Below, piece by piece: positions 1 to 8,940 of a DNA stretch of 64,000 nt; positions within the stretch are counted from its first letter, which is position 1; every line of letters starts with the position of its first letter. The notes under the pieces are model-generated. The model ran no database searches. It saw only the letters and a list, made by a program, of their open reading frames with translations, and had not been told where the DNA came from. The stretch spans positions 1-64,000 of the forward strand of contig CBDICI010000001.1 in NCBI GenBank assembly GCA_965277345.1, given 5' to 3'. Both the position numbers and the translations under genes were made by a program. This stretch comes from CAIOYC01 sp965277345. Lineage in GTDB: Bacteria; Pseudomonadota; Alphaproteobacteria; Caulobacterales; Caulobacteraceae.

Positions 1-418
1 GACCTCACCGCCATCGAGGTGGAGCAGGGCGACCTGCGCATTCGCGTGGCCCGCGAAATCGTGGTGCACCAGCAGGCCAGCGCGCCGGTCGCCATGGCCG
101 CCGCGCCCGCCCCGTCGCCGGCCGTAGCGGCGGCGCCCGCCGCCGCCGCCGCCCCCCGCCGAGGCCGCCCCGGTTCGCGCCGCCGGCGATCTGGTGAAGT
201 CGCCCATGGTCGGCACCGCCTATATGCAGGCTCAGCCCGGCCAGCCCGCCTTCATCCGGGTCGGCGACAAGGTGAGCGAGGGCCAGACCCTGATCATCGT
301 CGAGGCGATGAAGACCATGAACCCGATCCCCGCCCCCCGCGCCGGAACGGTGGTGGAGATCCTGGTGGGCGACGCCCAGCCGGTGGAGTTCGGCCAGCCC
401 CTCGTCGTGCTGGAATAG
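1..418 (+). pseudogene. accB: Acetyl-CoA carboxylase biotin carboxyl carrier protein, 3' part, apparent frameshift
   Basis: This is the carrier subunit of acetyl-CoA carboxylase, biotinylated on a lysine and working with AccC in the first step of fatty-acid synthesis. The window enters the gene partway, so the start is missing. The first 150 bases read in frame 1 through an N-terminal segment and an Ala/Pro-rich linker. The biotinyl domain, with its EAMKTMN lysine motif near 300-320, reads in frame 2 to the TAG at 416-418. The switch falls in the linker at a run of six Cs (152-157); removing one C joins the two halves perfectly. accC follows 4 bases after the stop, so the two are co-transcribed. 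A consensus homopolymer error is more likely than a broken essential gene. Confidence 0.9.
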
Positions 419-422
419 AACC

Positions 423-1766
423 ATGTTCGACAAGATCCTGATCGCGAACCGGGGCGAGATCGCGCTCCGGGTCCACCGCGCCTGCAAGGAGATGGGCATC
501 GCCACCGTCGCCGTGCACTCGGAGGCCGACGCCGGCGCCATGTGGGTGCGGCTGGCGGACGAGAGCGTCTGCATCGGCCCGGCGCCCGCGGCCAAGTCCT
601 ATCTCAACGTGCCGGCCATCATCTCCGCCTGCGAGATCACGGGCGCCCAGGCCATCCACCCCGGCTACGGCTTCCTGTCGGAGAACGCCCGCTTCGCCGA
701 GATCGTCGGCGCCCACGGCCTCACCTTCATCGGTCCGAGGCCCGAGCATATCCGGGTGATGGGCGACAAGATCAGCGCCAAGCAGACGGTGAAGGCGGCG
801 GGCATCCCCGTAGTGCCGGGCTCGGACGGGGCGATCACCGACCCGGACGAGGCGCTGAAGGCGGCGGAGGCCATCGGCTTTCCCGTGCTGATCAAGGCGG
901 CGGCGGGCGGCGGCGGGCGCGGAATGAAGGTGGCCAAGGACCGCGAGAGCCTGGCCGAGGCTGTGGCCACCGCCTCCAACGAGGCAAAGGTCGCCTTCGG
1001 CGACGGCGCCGTCTACATGGAGCGCTACCTGTCCACCCCGCGCCATATCGAGGTGCAGGTGATCGCCGATGCCCACGGCAATGTTTGTCACCTTGGCGAG
1101 CGCGACTGTTCGCTGCAGCGCCGCCACCAGAAGGTGATGGAGGAGGCCCCCTCCCCCGCCATCGACGCCGCCGCGCGGGCGAAGATCGGCAAGGTGGTGA
1201 CAGACGCGGTGGCCGCCATCGGCTATCTCGGCGTCGGCACCATCGAGTTTCTGTACGAGAACGGCGAGTTCTTCTTCATCGAGATGAACACCCGGTTGCA
1301 GGTGGAGCATCCGGTGACCGAGGCCATCACCGGCATCGATCTGGTGCGCGAGCAGATCCGCATCGCCGCCGGCCTGCCCCTGTCCTTCACCCAGAACGAG
1401 GTGATCTTCGAGGGTCACGCCATCGAGTGCCGGATCAATGCGGAGAACCCCCGCACCTTCACCCCCTCGCCGGGCCAGGTGACCGAGTTTCACGCGCCGG
1501 GCGGCCTCGGCGTGCGGCTCGATAGTGCGGTGTTCGCCGGCTATACCATTCCGCCCTATTACGACAGCCTGATCGGCAAGCTGATCGTGCACGGCCGCGA
1601 CCGGGCCGAGGCGATCTCGCGCATGAACCGCTGCCTGAACGAGATGGTGGTCGGCGGCATCGACACCACCATCCCCCTGTTCCAGGACCTGCTGCAACAG
1701 CCCGACATCATCAAGGGCGACTACCACATCCACTGGCTGGAACAGTGGATCGCCCGGCAGGGGTGA
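423..1766 (+). CDS. accC: Acetyl-CoA carboxylase, biotin carboxylase subunit
   Basis: It carboxylates the biotin of AccB using ATP and bicarbonate, in the cytoplasm. The 447-residue length is normal for the family. The N-terminal Rossmann-like domain begins FDKILIANRGEIA, the ATP-grasp glycine loop GGGGRGM lies near residues 163-169, and the bicarbonate/biotin site region (IEMNTRLQVEHPVTE) is near 285-300. The ATG at 423 lies 4 bases after the accB stop, which fits an accBC operon. All landmarks are present and the frame is uninterrupted. Confidence 0.98.
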   Translation: MFDKILIANRGEIALRVHRACKEMGIATVAVHSEADAGAMWVRLADESVCIGPAPAAKSYLNVPAIISACEITGAQAIHPGYGFLSENARFAEIVGAHGLTFIGPRPEHIRVMGDKISAKQTVKAAGIPVVPGSDGAITDPDEALKAAEAIGFPVLIKAAAGGGGRGMKVAKDRESLAEAVATASNEAKVAFGDGAVYMERYLSTPRHIEVQVIADAHGNVCHLGERDCSLQRRHQKVMEEAPSPAIDAAARAKIGKVVTDAVAAIGYLGVGTIEFLYENGEFFFIEMNTRLQVEHPVTEAITGIDLVREQIRIAAGLPLSFTQNEVIFEGHAIECRINAENPRTFTPSPGQVTEFHAPGGLGVRLDSAVFAGYTIPPYYDSLIGKLIVHGRDRAEAISRMNRCLNEMVVGGIDTTIPLFQDLLQQPDIIKGDYHIHWLEQWIARQG

Positions 1767-1968
1767 GGGGCGTGAATCCTCTGCCAACCGCGCCTTCATC
1801 AATATGAGCGGCTTATAGCCGCGAGGGCCACCAGCGACACCGAGGCCTCGATGGAGCGTACCGGCGGCGAAGGCGACTTCGATGTGATCACAGCCCTACC
1901 GCCGCATGGAACTGGTCCGAAAGGTCCGCACGATCCTGGAAGGGCCGACGGGACAGGATGAGCGATCG

Positions 1969-2445
1969 CTAAACAGGAATGGAGGGGAGACGCGGCCGCC
2001 AGATCGCCAGCGCGATATTGCCCAGCGAGACCGCGAGCAGCACCCACAGGGTGTTGCGCTCGTCGACCAGCAGGCGTTGGGCGCCGACCAGGGCCGGCGC
2101 TCCGCCGAGGGCTTCCACTCCACGGCGCGCCTCGTCGTGCAGGGGGCCGAGCACGTGCAGCCCGCCCTCGAAGACGAGAACCCCGGTCGCCGCCTTAAGC
2201 CAGACCCAGCCGGCGTCCTGAAAGCCAGGGCTCGCCGCGATGGCGAGCAGGCCGGCGATGACGGTCAGCACCATGGAAGGCCCGATGACCCAAGCGGCGA
2301 TCCGGTCCATCGCCCCGATCAAGGGTTGATAGGCCGAGGTTCCGATCGACCCGGTCGCCCAAACCACCATCACCGCCAAAGCGGCCATACCCCCGATGAG
2401 CCCGGCGGCCCCCAGCGTGTGCAGGAATTTCAACAGGCGTCGCAC
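1969..2445 (-). CDS. DUF2269-like integral membrane protein
   Basis: A 158-residue protein with four hydrophobic segments (about residues 10-30, 48-70, 78-95 and 130-150), so an inner-membrane protein. The N-terminal pattern (RRLLKFLHTLGAAGLIGG) and the short four-helix layout resemble the uncharacterised DUF2269 family; that assignment is from pattern recognition. It lies on the opposite strand between accC and aat, two genes that are often adjacent in Caulobacteraceae, so it may be a local insertion. No function can be given. Confidence 0.7.
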   Translation of the reverse strand: MRRLLKFLHTLGAAGLIGGMAALAVMVVWATGSIGTSAYQPLIGAMDRIAAWVIGPSMVLTVIAGLLAIAASPGFQDAGWVWLKAATGVLVFEGGLHVLGPLHDEARRGVEALGGAPALVGAQRLLVDERNTLWVLLAVSLGNIALAIWRPRLPSIPV

Positions 2446-2594
2446 GGCGGTCTTCGAGATGATGCCTCTTCAACCAAGAAGTCTAACACGATCCATGCGC
2501 CGGAAGCGTGGACCGATCTCGGGGGGCCGCGGGGGACTTTCTCACGCCCTCGGCGTCGCTGGATATCGCCTTTGGTCGCCGGTAGGCTTCTGTC

Positions 2595-3269
2595 GTGCTC
2601 ACCGCCGACGACCTCATCGAGTGCTATCGCCATGGCGTGTTCCCGATGGCGGAGGATCGGGAGAGCGCGGGGCTGAATCTGGTCGATCCGCACCTGCGGG
2701 GCGTCTTTCCCCTGGACGCCTTCCATGTCCCCAAACGCCTCGCCCGCACCGTGCGGCAGGACCGGTTCGAGGTGCGCGTAGATACCGCCTTCGCCCGCGT
2801 GGTGGCCGAATGCGCCGCCCCCGATCCCGACGACGAGGACTATCGCGACGAGACCTGGATCAATCCCGACATCGAGCGATTGTATGGCGAGCTGCACGCG
2901 CGGGGGCAGGCGCATAGCGTGGAGTGCTGGCGCCCATCCTCCACGGGAGAGGGCCGACTCGTGGGCGGGCTCTATGGTGTCTGCATCGGTGCGGCCTTTT
3001 TCGGCGAGAGCATGTTCTCGCGCGAGACCGACGCCTCCAAGGTGGCGCTGGTGCATCTGGCGGGGCGGCTGATCCTCGGCGGCTACCGGCTGCTCGACGC
3101 CCAGTTCCACACCGATCACCTGGCCCAGTTCGGCCTCGAGGAAATCCCCCGCGCCGAGTATCAGGTGCGTTTGGCCGCCGCCTTGGCCGGGCCGGCCGGC
3201 GATTTTGGCGCGGCGGGGGCGATCACCTCGGGCGCCGTGGTCTTGCAGGCCACCAGCCACAGGTCGTAG
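2595..3269 (+). CDS. aat: Leucyl/phenylalanyl-tRNA--protein transferase
   Basis: It adds Leu or Phe from aminoacyl-tRNA to N-terminal Lys/Arg of proteins, making them ClpS/ClpAP substrates (N-end rule). The 224-residue frame has the family blocks YRHGVFPMAE near the start, TWINPDIERLYGELHARGQAHSVECW in the middle and GGLYGVCIGAAFFGESMFS, then the LDAQFHTDHL block. I chose the GTG at 2595 because the protein then begins just before the conserved LIECYRHGVFPM segment. The last 109 bases overlap the convergent DUF2155 gene on the other strand. Confidence 0.96.
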   Translation: MLTADDLIECYRHGVFPMAEDRESAGLNLVDPHLRGVFPLDAFHVPKRLARTVRQDRFEVRVDTAFARVVAECAAPDPDDEDYRDETWINPDIERLYGELHARGQAHSVECWRPSSTGEGRLVGGLYGVCIGAAFFGESMFSRETDASKVALVHLAGRLILGGYRLLDAQFHTDHLAQFGLEEIPRAEYQVRLAAALAGPAGDFGAAGAITSGAVVLQATSHRS

Positions 3270-3886
3270 ATCGGGTGCTCGAACGGGTGCAGGCCCGGCG
3301 AATTGGCGAACATCCAGCCGCGGAACACCTGGTGCGGCGCCACGGCCGCGTGGCCGCCGTTCACCGGCTGCGACTGTACGTCGAGATAGGCCACATTGTC
3401 CGGCGCCGTCTCGTCCGCCGCCGTGGTCTCGCAGGATTTGACGGTGAGGATCAGGCCCTTGTATCGCACCGGCTCGCCCACCCTGGTCTCGAAGCGCAGG
3501 CTTTCGGCCGTGATCTTGTCCACCGCCTGCATCACCGCGGAGGTATAGCGCGGGCGCTTCAGCGGTTCGGGCGGCGGTTTGGGCGCCTCGGGCGTAACGG
3601 CGGGCCTTGCGGTCTCCGCGGCCTTGGGCGGAGGGGGGCCTTCCTCGGGCGTCACGGCATTGGCCAGCGCCTTGGCCGCGGGGGTGTCCGGCACGGTGGT
3701 GGTCACGACGGGGGGCGCGCCGGGCGCTGACGGCGTGGCGAGGGGCGCCGCGGGGAGCGAAGTGGCGGCGGGGGGCGTGGCGGGCGGCGGGGGCGTTGTC
3801 TTATTGTCCTGCGCAGCCACCAGACCGGCGGCGGCGAGCAGGGCCAGCCCGCCCGAGACGCCCGCGATCACATGCCCTCGCCGCAC
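3161..3886 (-). CDS. DUF2155 domain periplasmic protein
   Basis: A 241-residue exported protein. Residues 1-25 form a signal peptide ending near LVAAQD, followed by a long Pro/Ala/Thr-rich linker (about 30-110) and a C-terminal DUF2155 domain with the blocks FRGWMFANSPGLHPFEHPIYDLWL and two cysteines (KSC, VACK). The domain is widespread in alphaproteobacteria and typically sits beside aat and the NDUFA12-like gene, as here; its role is unknown. The 3' end overlaps the end of aat by 109 bases. mlaD ends 3 bases upstream, so these genes form one leftward operon. Confidence 0.92.
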   Translation of the reverse strand: MRRGHVIAGVSGGLALLAAAGLVAAQDNKTTPPPPATPPAATSLPAAPLATPSAPGAPPVVTTTVPDTPAAKALANAVTPEEGPPPPKAAETARPAVTPEAPKPPPEPLKRPRYTSAVMQAVDKITAESLRFETRVGEPVRYKGLILTVKSCETTAADETAPDNVAYLDVQSQPVNGGHAAVAPHQVFRGWMFANSPGLHPFEHPIYDLWLVACKTTAPEVIAPAAPKSPAGPAKAAAKRT

Positions 3887-3889
3887 GGC

Positions 3890-4444
3890 CTAGCGCCCGC
3901 CCGGATAGGGATCGACGGCCGGCGGCGACGCGGGTTGGGCCGGCGCGGTGGTGTTGGTCGCGCCGCCCTGACCGCCCGCCTGCGGCCGGATCACCTGTCC
4001 GATCAGGCCGAACAGGTCCACCGCGCCCTGGGCGTTCTGGAACTCGGCGCCGGGCTTCATGTCGTCGGGCGCGCCGCCGGGGGCGATGACCACATGCTGG
4101 CCGCCCAGCAGTCCGTCCGAGGTGATCTTCACCGTCGAATCGGACGGCACATGAATCTGCGGTTGCATCATGAAATGCGCCTTGGCCAGATAGGTCTTGG
4201 GGTCGAGCTCGATGGCGGTCACCTGCCCCACCTTCACCCCCGCCACGCGCACGTCGGCGCCGGAGGCCAGCGCACCCACATCGCCGAACCGCGCCACCAG
4301 CTCATAGCCGCCGGCGCCCCGGCCGACACCGCCCGCATGGCCGAGGGCATAGAACAGGAACACCCCCGCCGCCGCCAGCACCACCGCGCCGACGCCGGTC
4401 TCGGCCCACTGCTCGCCCTTGCCCGCCATTATTCGGGTTTCCAC
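3890..4444 (-). CDS. mlaD: MlaD-family phospholipid transport substrate-binding protein
   Basis: MlaD is the MCE-domain subunit of the Mla ABC system that moves phospholipids between the outer and inner membranes. The 184-residue protein has one N-terminal transmembrane helix (about residues 18-38) and an MCE domain at about 45-130 with the typical GADVRVAGVKVGQV block, then a short Gly/Pro-rich tail. mlaE and mlaF are not in the window. Its start overlaps the end of the NDUFA12-like gene by 16 bases, indicating co-transcription from a promoter near 4830-4950. Confidence 0.92.
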   Translation of the reverse strand: METRIMAGKGEQWAETGVGAVVLAAAGVFLFYALGHAGGVGRGAGGYELVARFGDVGALASGADVRVAGVKVGQVTAIELDPKTYLAKAHFMMQPQIHVPSDSTVKITSDGLLGGQHVVIAPGGAPDDMKPGAEFQNAQGAVDLFGLIGQVIRPQAGGQGGATNTTAPAQPASPPAVDPYPGGR

Positions 4445-4827
4445 GCCTCATAGTCGCCCGTCGCCGAGGGGCGGTGGCCGCCGCGGGTGAGCGAGCCCTT
4501 GGGCCGCCAGGCATAGCGGGTGCCGGTCAGGTTCGGCAGGTGCTCGGTCTCGAACCCGCGCACCTTCAGCGGCTCCACCGTGGGCGGTTCGGCGAAGGTG
4601 TGGTGCAGCCAGCCGTGCCATTCGGCCGGCACCTTGGACGGCTCGGCATAGCCCTTGTAGATCACCCAGCGCCGGCGGCGGTTGGCGTCGCCGTCGATGA
4701 TGGTCTTGGCCTCGTAATAGCGCGAGCCGAACTGGTCCTCGCCCACGAACCGGCCGCGCTTGGCGATGGTGAACAGGATGCCGAAGGTCGCCCCGTTCCA
4801 CCAGGTGAAGATGCGCTTGAGGAACAC
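4429..4827 (-). CDS. NADH:ubiquinone oxidoreductase NDUFA12-like subunit (B17.2 family)
   Basis: This family is an accessory subunit or assembly factor of Complex I in alphaproteobacteria and mitochondria. The 132-residue protein has the family features: N-terminal FTWWNGATFG, then GRFVGEDQFGSRYYE, RRRRWVIYKGYAEPSKVPAEWHGWLHH and a C-terminal NLTGTRYAWRPKGS segment. I chose the GTG at 4827 because an AAGGAG sits 6 bases upstream and there is no closer ATG. It is the first gene of the leftward operon with mlaD and the DUF2155 gene. Confidence 0.93.
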   Translation of the reverse strand: MFLKRIFTWWNGATFGILFTIAKRGRFVGEDQFGSRYYEAKTIIDGDANRRRRWVIYKGYAEPSKVPAEWHGWLHHTFAEPPTVEPLKVRGFETEHLPNLTGTRYAWRPKGSLTRGGHRPSATGDYEAWKPE

Positions 4828-5035
4828 CCGACACTCCTTGAAGCGCCGGCGACGCGGCGCTCGAATTGGAGCCGGACTATAGGGAGCGCCCCGCTCACAG
4901 TCCAGCCGCTCCACGCCTCCGCCGTCCCCACAGCGAACCTCAACATGTTGTGGAGTGTGGACCGATCGCCGCAAGCGGTTGCGTGGATGGCGCGGCGCGG
5001 TTAGCCTGCCCGCCATCCAGAAGAGGTGCGGGCGG

Positions 5036-7471
5036 ATGGCGGTGCGGCCGCAGGCGGCGAAGGACGCGAACCGGGCCGATCTGGCCCTGCGCGAGATCGA
5101 GCGCGGCGCGGCCGTGGCCGAGGTGACGGCGCCGGTGGCCTGGACCACCGCCCGGGTCGAAGCCTGGCTCGACTGGGCGGCGACCCTGCCCGATCCGGCC
5201 ACGCTCCCCGCCGATTTGCAGAAGGGCGACGCGCGGGCGGAGGCCCTGGCCGGCGGCCCACGGCGATGGGCGGCGGGGGTCGCGGCGCAGGCCCGCATCG
5301 CGCGACGTTTCGCCCGCCCCAAGGACGCCCTGCCGTTCCGCAACGCCCTGATCGAGGCGATGCTGTCCGGCTGGATCGCCCCGGCCGCGCCGCGGGGCGC
5401 GCCGTCGATTCTGGAAGCGGAAGCCCTGCCGGCCTGGCTGGCGGCGCGGCGCGCCCAGGCCCTGGCGCGCGAGGGGCAGACCGCATTGCAGGCCCGGCTG
5501 CGCGAGGTGGTGTCCGCCGTGGTCCGCTGCGAGGGCGACCCCGCCGCCTGCGCCGATCCCTTGGCCAACCCGGCCCTGGCCCGGGCGGTGCGCGCCGCGC
5601 GCGAGGCCGGCGCCGCCGACGCCACCCTGCTCGACGCGATCGCCCTGGCCTCATCAGACGCCGACTATGCGGTCCAAGCCATGGACGCCCCGCCGGACCA
5701 GCGCCGACGTCTTACCCCGCTGGACGACCGGGCCGCGGCCACCGGGGCGTGGGAGAGCGGCGCGCTGGTCCTCATGCTCGATCCGGCGGCGGAAGAAGAG
5801 ATCGCGGCGCTGGCGAACCGGCCGCTGATCGGGGTGGACCTGTCCGCCCTGGCGGCGTTCCCGTCCGCGGAGCGTCTGGCCGCCATCCATCTGATCGGCG
5901 AGGCGGCGGCGCTGACCGGCGCCGCCCTCGCCCCGGCGGGCCTCCACGAGGCCCTGGTGGCGCAGGGTCTCGCCTATGGCGCGCCCGAAGCACGGACGGC
6001 AGCGGCGGAGACCATCGCGGAACTCGCGTCCAGCGGCGCATCCATGGTGCTGGTCGACGACGCCGATCTCTCGCTGCGCCTCGGCGGCGTCGGGCTCGGC
6101 GCGCAGCCCTGGCGCGGACCGCTGTCCGTGGCGGAAAGCGCGGAGGGCGAGACCTTCGCCACCCTGCACTCGGCGGCGCTGGACGGGCTCGAGGCGCTGG
6201 GCCGCGACCTGGACGCCGCCCGGGCGGAGGCGCTCGGGGCGCGCAACATCGACGGCTGTCCCGGGCTGGATCGCGCCGCCCTGTACGCGGCGGGATTCAC
6301 CGATCACGAGATCGGCCGGGCGGAAGCAGCGCTGGCGTCCGGATCGACGCTGGCCGCCGCCTTTGCCCCCGCAGTGATCGGCGAGGGCTTTGTCCGCGAC
6401 GTGCTGGGCGCGCCGGCGGGGGACCTCGCTGCCTTCGACACCCTGGCGGCGGCCGGGTTCTCCGCGGACGTAACCGGCCCCGCCGCGCTCCATCTGTGCG
6501 GGTCGGGCCGGGTGGAGAGCCCGGCATTCCTGCCGCGCAGCGCCATTGAGATCGAGGACCGCCTGGCCATGCTCGCCGTGCTGGAACGGGCGACCGGGGC
6601 GCCGTCGCTGCACCGGATCGAGGGCGGCGAAACGCCCGCCGCCTTGGCCGCGCTGGTCGCCCTGGCCCGCCGCGCCGGAGTGCGCGCGTTTCAGCCGGTG
6701 CGAACGGAGGCCGCGCCGCCGCTGCTGGTCCTGCCGCCGGAGGAGCCGAAGGTGGAGCGCACCGCCCCACCGTCGCCCGGCGCGCCCCCGGCCGAACGGG
6801 TCGTGGAGAGGATCGTGGAGCGCGACCGCACGCGCCGCAAGCTGCCCGACCGGCGCAAGGGCTATATCCAGAAGGCCTCGGTCGGCGGCCACAAGGTCTA
6901 TCTGCACACCGGGGAGTACGACGACGGGGAGCTCGGCGAGATCTTCATCGACATGCACAAGGAAGGCGCCGCCTTCCGCAGCCTGATGAACAACTTCGCC
7001 ATCGCCATCTCCATCGGCCTGCAATACGGCGTGCCGCTGGAGGAGTTCGTGGACGCCTTCGTCTTCACCCGCTTCGAGCCGGCGGGGAAGGTGGACGGCA
7101 ACGACCAAGTGCGCTCCGCAACCTCGATCCTCGACTACCTGTTCCGCGAGCTCGGCATCAGCTATCTGGGTCGCGACGACCTGGCCAACCGCGACCCCGA
7201 CGCGCTGAACGCCGACGGGCTCGGGCGCGGCAAGGCGGACGAGGCGGAGGACGAGCCCCTGCCCTTCGCCCACCTGATCTCCAAGGGCTTCTCGCGCGGC
7301 GCGGCGCCCGACAACCTGCTGTTCCTGCCCAATGCCCGCCGGCCGGTGGAGGACGGCGAGAGCAACACCGTGCCCGATCTTTGCCCCGCTTGCGGCGACT
7401 TCGCCGTCACCCGCCTCGGCGGCCGGCTGGTCTGCGAAAAGTGCGGCGCCGCGCCGGGGATGGCGGGCTGA
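5036..7471 (+). CDS. TSCPD-domain protein related to the C-terminal half of B12-dependent ribonucleotide reductase
   Basis: An 811-residue protein. Its last third (from about residue 600) closely follows the C-terminus of NrdJ, the adenosylcobalamin-dependent ribonucleotide reductase: a basic linker, GYIQKASVGGHKVYLHTGEY, the TSCPD domain with EEFVDAFVFTRFEP, and a terminal zinc-ribbon-like CPACG..CEKCG pair. The middle keeps a weak echo of NrdJ (TDHEIGRAEAALA, FAPAVIGEGFVRDVLG) but lacks the reductase segment expected around ISGAISKTINMP, so it is probably not catalytic. The N-terminal 400 residues are Ala-rich and unrecognised. ATG 5036 is preferred to GTG 4955 because of the nearby AGAGG. 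It diverges from the NDUFA12-like gene. Confidence 0.8.
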   Translation: MAVRPQAAKDANRADLALREIERGAAVAEVTAPVAWTTARVEAWLDWAATLPDPATLPADLQKGDARAEALAGGPRRWAAGVAAQARIARRFARPKDALPFRNALIEAMLSGWIAPAAPRGAPSILEAEALPAWLAARRAQALAREGQTALQARLREVVSAVVRCEGDPAACADPLANPALARAVRAAREAGAADATLLDAIALASSDADYAVQAMDAPPDQRRRLTPLDDRAAATGAWESGALVLMLDPAAEEEIAALANRPLIGVDLSALAAFPSAERLAAIHLIGEAAALTGAALAPAGLHEALVAQGLAYGAPEARTAAAETIAELASSGASMVLVDDADLSLRLGGVGLGAQPWRGPLSVAESAEGETFATLHSAALDGLEALGRDLDAARAEALGARNIDGCPGLDRAALYAAGFTDHEIGRAEAALASGSTLAAAFAPAVIGEGFVRDVLGAPAGDLAAFDTLAAAGFSADVTGPAALHLCGSGRVESPAFLPRSAIEIEDRLAMLAVLERATGAPSLHRIEGGETPAALAALVALARRAGVRAFQPVRTEAAPPLLVLPPEEPKVERTAPPSPGAPPAERVVERIVERDRTRRKLPDRRKGYIQKASVGGHKVYLHTGEYDDGELGEIFIDMHKEGAAFRSLMNNFAIAISIGLQYGVPLEEFVDAFVFTRFEPAGKVDGNDQVRSATSILDYLFRELGISYLGRDDLANRDPDALNADGLGRGKADEAEDEPLPFAHLISKGFSRGAAPDNLLFLPNARRPVEDGESNTVPDLCPACGDFAVTRLGGRLVCEKCGAAPGMAG

Positions 7472-7542
7472 ACGCTGCACAGGCCGCCGGTCCGCCGACC
7501 GGTCACCTTCGAGCCCGTTTGACACGGTCGTTACCCGGCCCT

Positions 7543-7654
7543 GCGTGCTTCGAGACGCGAGCAAACTCGCTCCTCAGCATGACGAATGTGTTTTGGATTC
7601 AATATCGTTCGTCGTCCTGAGGAGCCCCCAAAGGGGGCGTCTCGAAGGAGGTAG
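7543..7654. repeat. Dispersed palindromic repeat pair (GCTTCGAGACGC family)
   Basis: Two inverted copies of a roughly 45-base element. Each has TTCGAGACGC at one end and CTCAGCATGACGA or a variant at the other, with a small internal hairpin such as GAGCaaactcGCTC. The arrangement resembles paired REP elements. Further copies lie near 23880, 35590, 35720, 36080, 36150, 36240 and 42950. The gap 7472-7673 holds nothing else I recognise. Confidence 0.85.
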
Positions 7655-7673
7655 AGACCTTTTAGACAGTCTC

Positions 7674-8198
7674 TTAGCGGGTCGCACCGCTCTCCTCGCG
7701 AAAGGCGGTGGTCAGTTGGCCCCTCTGGTCGGTGGCCTGGCCCTCGCCCCAACCCGCCGGACAGGCGCCGATGTGGCGAAAGCGCAGCGTGCGGGCATAT
7801 TGCGGACCTGGGTCGAGGACGGGGTAAGCACTCGAGGCCACTTGGAATTCCCGATTAAGATCGCCGCTCACGGCGGAGGAGACGGCATACTCCACAGCAT
7901 TGATCCGGCATTTGAAGCGAGAGCCGGTCTCGGTCTTCAGAGTGTCAGTGGTGTGCTGGCACTCCCGCCCGCCGGCAAAGGGCTCGATAGTCGTGAAACC
8001 CAGGATCATTCGTTCGCTGGCGCAGATCAGGACTGGCCGGCCATTGTCGCGCTCCCCGACCACTGCGATGGACCACAGGGACGGCGGGTGATGGCGAGCA
8101 TAGTCCGCGTTCATCGCCTCGAACCGCCGGGTCTCATCCTCGTAGTTGCACGCGGCGAGCATCACGCTGGCCGTCAGAGCCGCAGCGATCACCCGCAT
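7674..8198 (-). CDS. Putative lipoprotein, unknown function
   Basis: A 174-residue protein starting at the ATG at 8198. The N-terminus has an arginine, a hydrophobic stretch and a lipobox LAAC at residues 13-16, so it is predicted to be lipidated on Cys16 and anchored in the envelope. Four further cysteines (in ICASE, RECQH, FKCRI and GACPAG) could form disulfides. An in-frame ATG 12 codons upstream exists, but the shorter form gives a clean signal peptide. I do not recognise the family. It stands alone between a repeat pair and the pentapeptide genes. Confidence 0.65.
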   Translation of the reverse strand: MRVIAAALTASVMLAACNYEDETRRFEAMNADYARHHPPSLWSIAVVGERDNGRPVLICASERMILGFTTIEPFAGGRECQHTTDTLKTETGSRFKCRINAVEYAVSSAVSGDLNREFQVASSAYPVLDPGPQYARTLRFRHIGACPAGWGEGQATDQRGQLTTAFREESGATR

Positions 8199-8379
8199 CT
8201 TGCGCCTCGCCCATCGCTTTCCTTCGCGGAGCAAGCCACAAAGCGACTACCGATGGAAGGTCGGCAGCGCGATACCGTGAAATGTAACAACCACGCGCCT
8301 CGCACCGCTGACTTATGCATAGGCCTCCACCGAAGCTTAAGGTGTGCGTGCGAAGAGTTCGACGCTATTGGAGGACCCC

Positions 8380-8871
8380 ATGCGCAGCCTAATATTCGCC
8401 GCCGTCTTCGCTACTTTCGCCACGTCCGTGCTGGCCCAGAACGCGGGGCAGATCGCGCGGGTGAAGGCGGGCGGGGCCTGTCCGCGCTGCAACCTGTTCC
8501 AGGCCGACTTCGGCAGCCTGAACCTGAAGGGCCGCAATCTCGCCGGCGCGCGGCTGCGCCAGGCCGACCTGTCCGCCGCGGTGGCCGGTCGTGCGCGGTT
8601 CGGCGGCGGTGACCTGCGCGACCTCAACGCCTATGGGGCGGTGATGGGATCGGCGGACTTCGCCCGCGCGGACCTCACCAACGCCACCTTCGTGGGGGCC
8701 TATCTGGAGGGCGCCAACTTCGCCGGCGCCCGGATGGAAGGCGCGAACTTCTCTGGCGCGGAGATGGCCAGGGCGCGGGGCCTGACCCCGGGCCAACTCG
8801 CCGGCGCCTGCGGCGACGCCACCACCACCCTGCCGCGCGGCCTTAGGCTCAGGGCCTGCACGCCGGGCTGA
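8380..8871 (+). CDS. Exported pentapeptide-repeat protein
   Basis: A 163-residue protein with a signal peptide (residues 1-19, ending near VLAQ). A CxxC (GACPRC) at about residues 34-40 is followed by about nine A(D/N)LxX pentapeptide repeats predicted to form a right-handed quadrilateral beta helix, then a conserved tail with RGLTPGQLAGACGD and a last cysteine. GGAGG lies 5 bases before the ATG. The next gene has the same plan, so the two are tandem paralogues. Their role is unknown. Confidence 0.88.
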   Translation: MRSLIFAAVFATFATSVLAQNAGQIARVKAGGACPRCNLFQADFGSLNLKGRNLAGARLRQADLSAAVAGRARFGGGDLRDLNAYGAVMGSADFARADLTNATFVGAYLEGANFAGARMEGANFSGAEMARARGLTPGQLAGACGDATTTLPRGLRLRACTPG

Positions 8872-8940
8872 AAGCTAAACCATTCAACGGTTACGGCGAA
8901 TTAAGTGGCTCGAACCGCAACTTTGAGCGACACGGTTCGT

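Noticed and set aside
294..1802. A 502-codon open frame antisense to accC
   Set aside because: High GC leaves all frames open. The product has no domain structure and is fully opposite a clear core gene.
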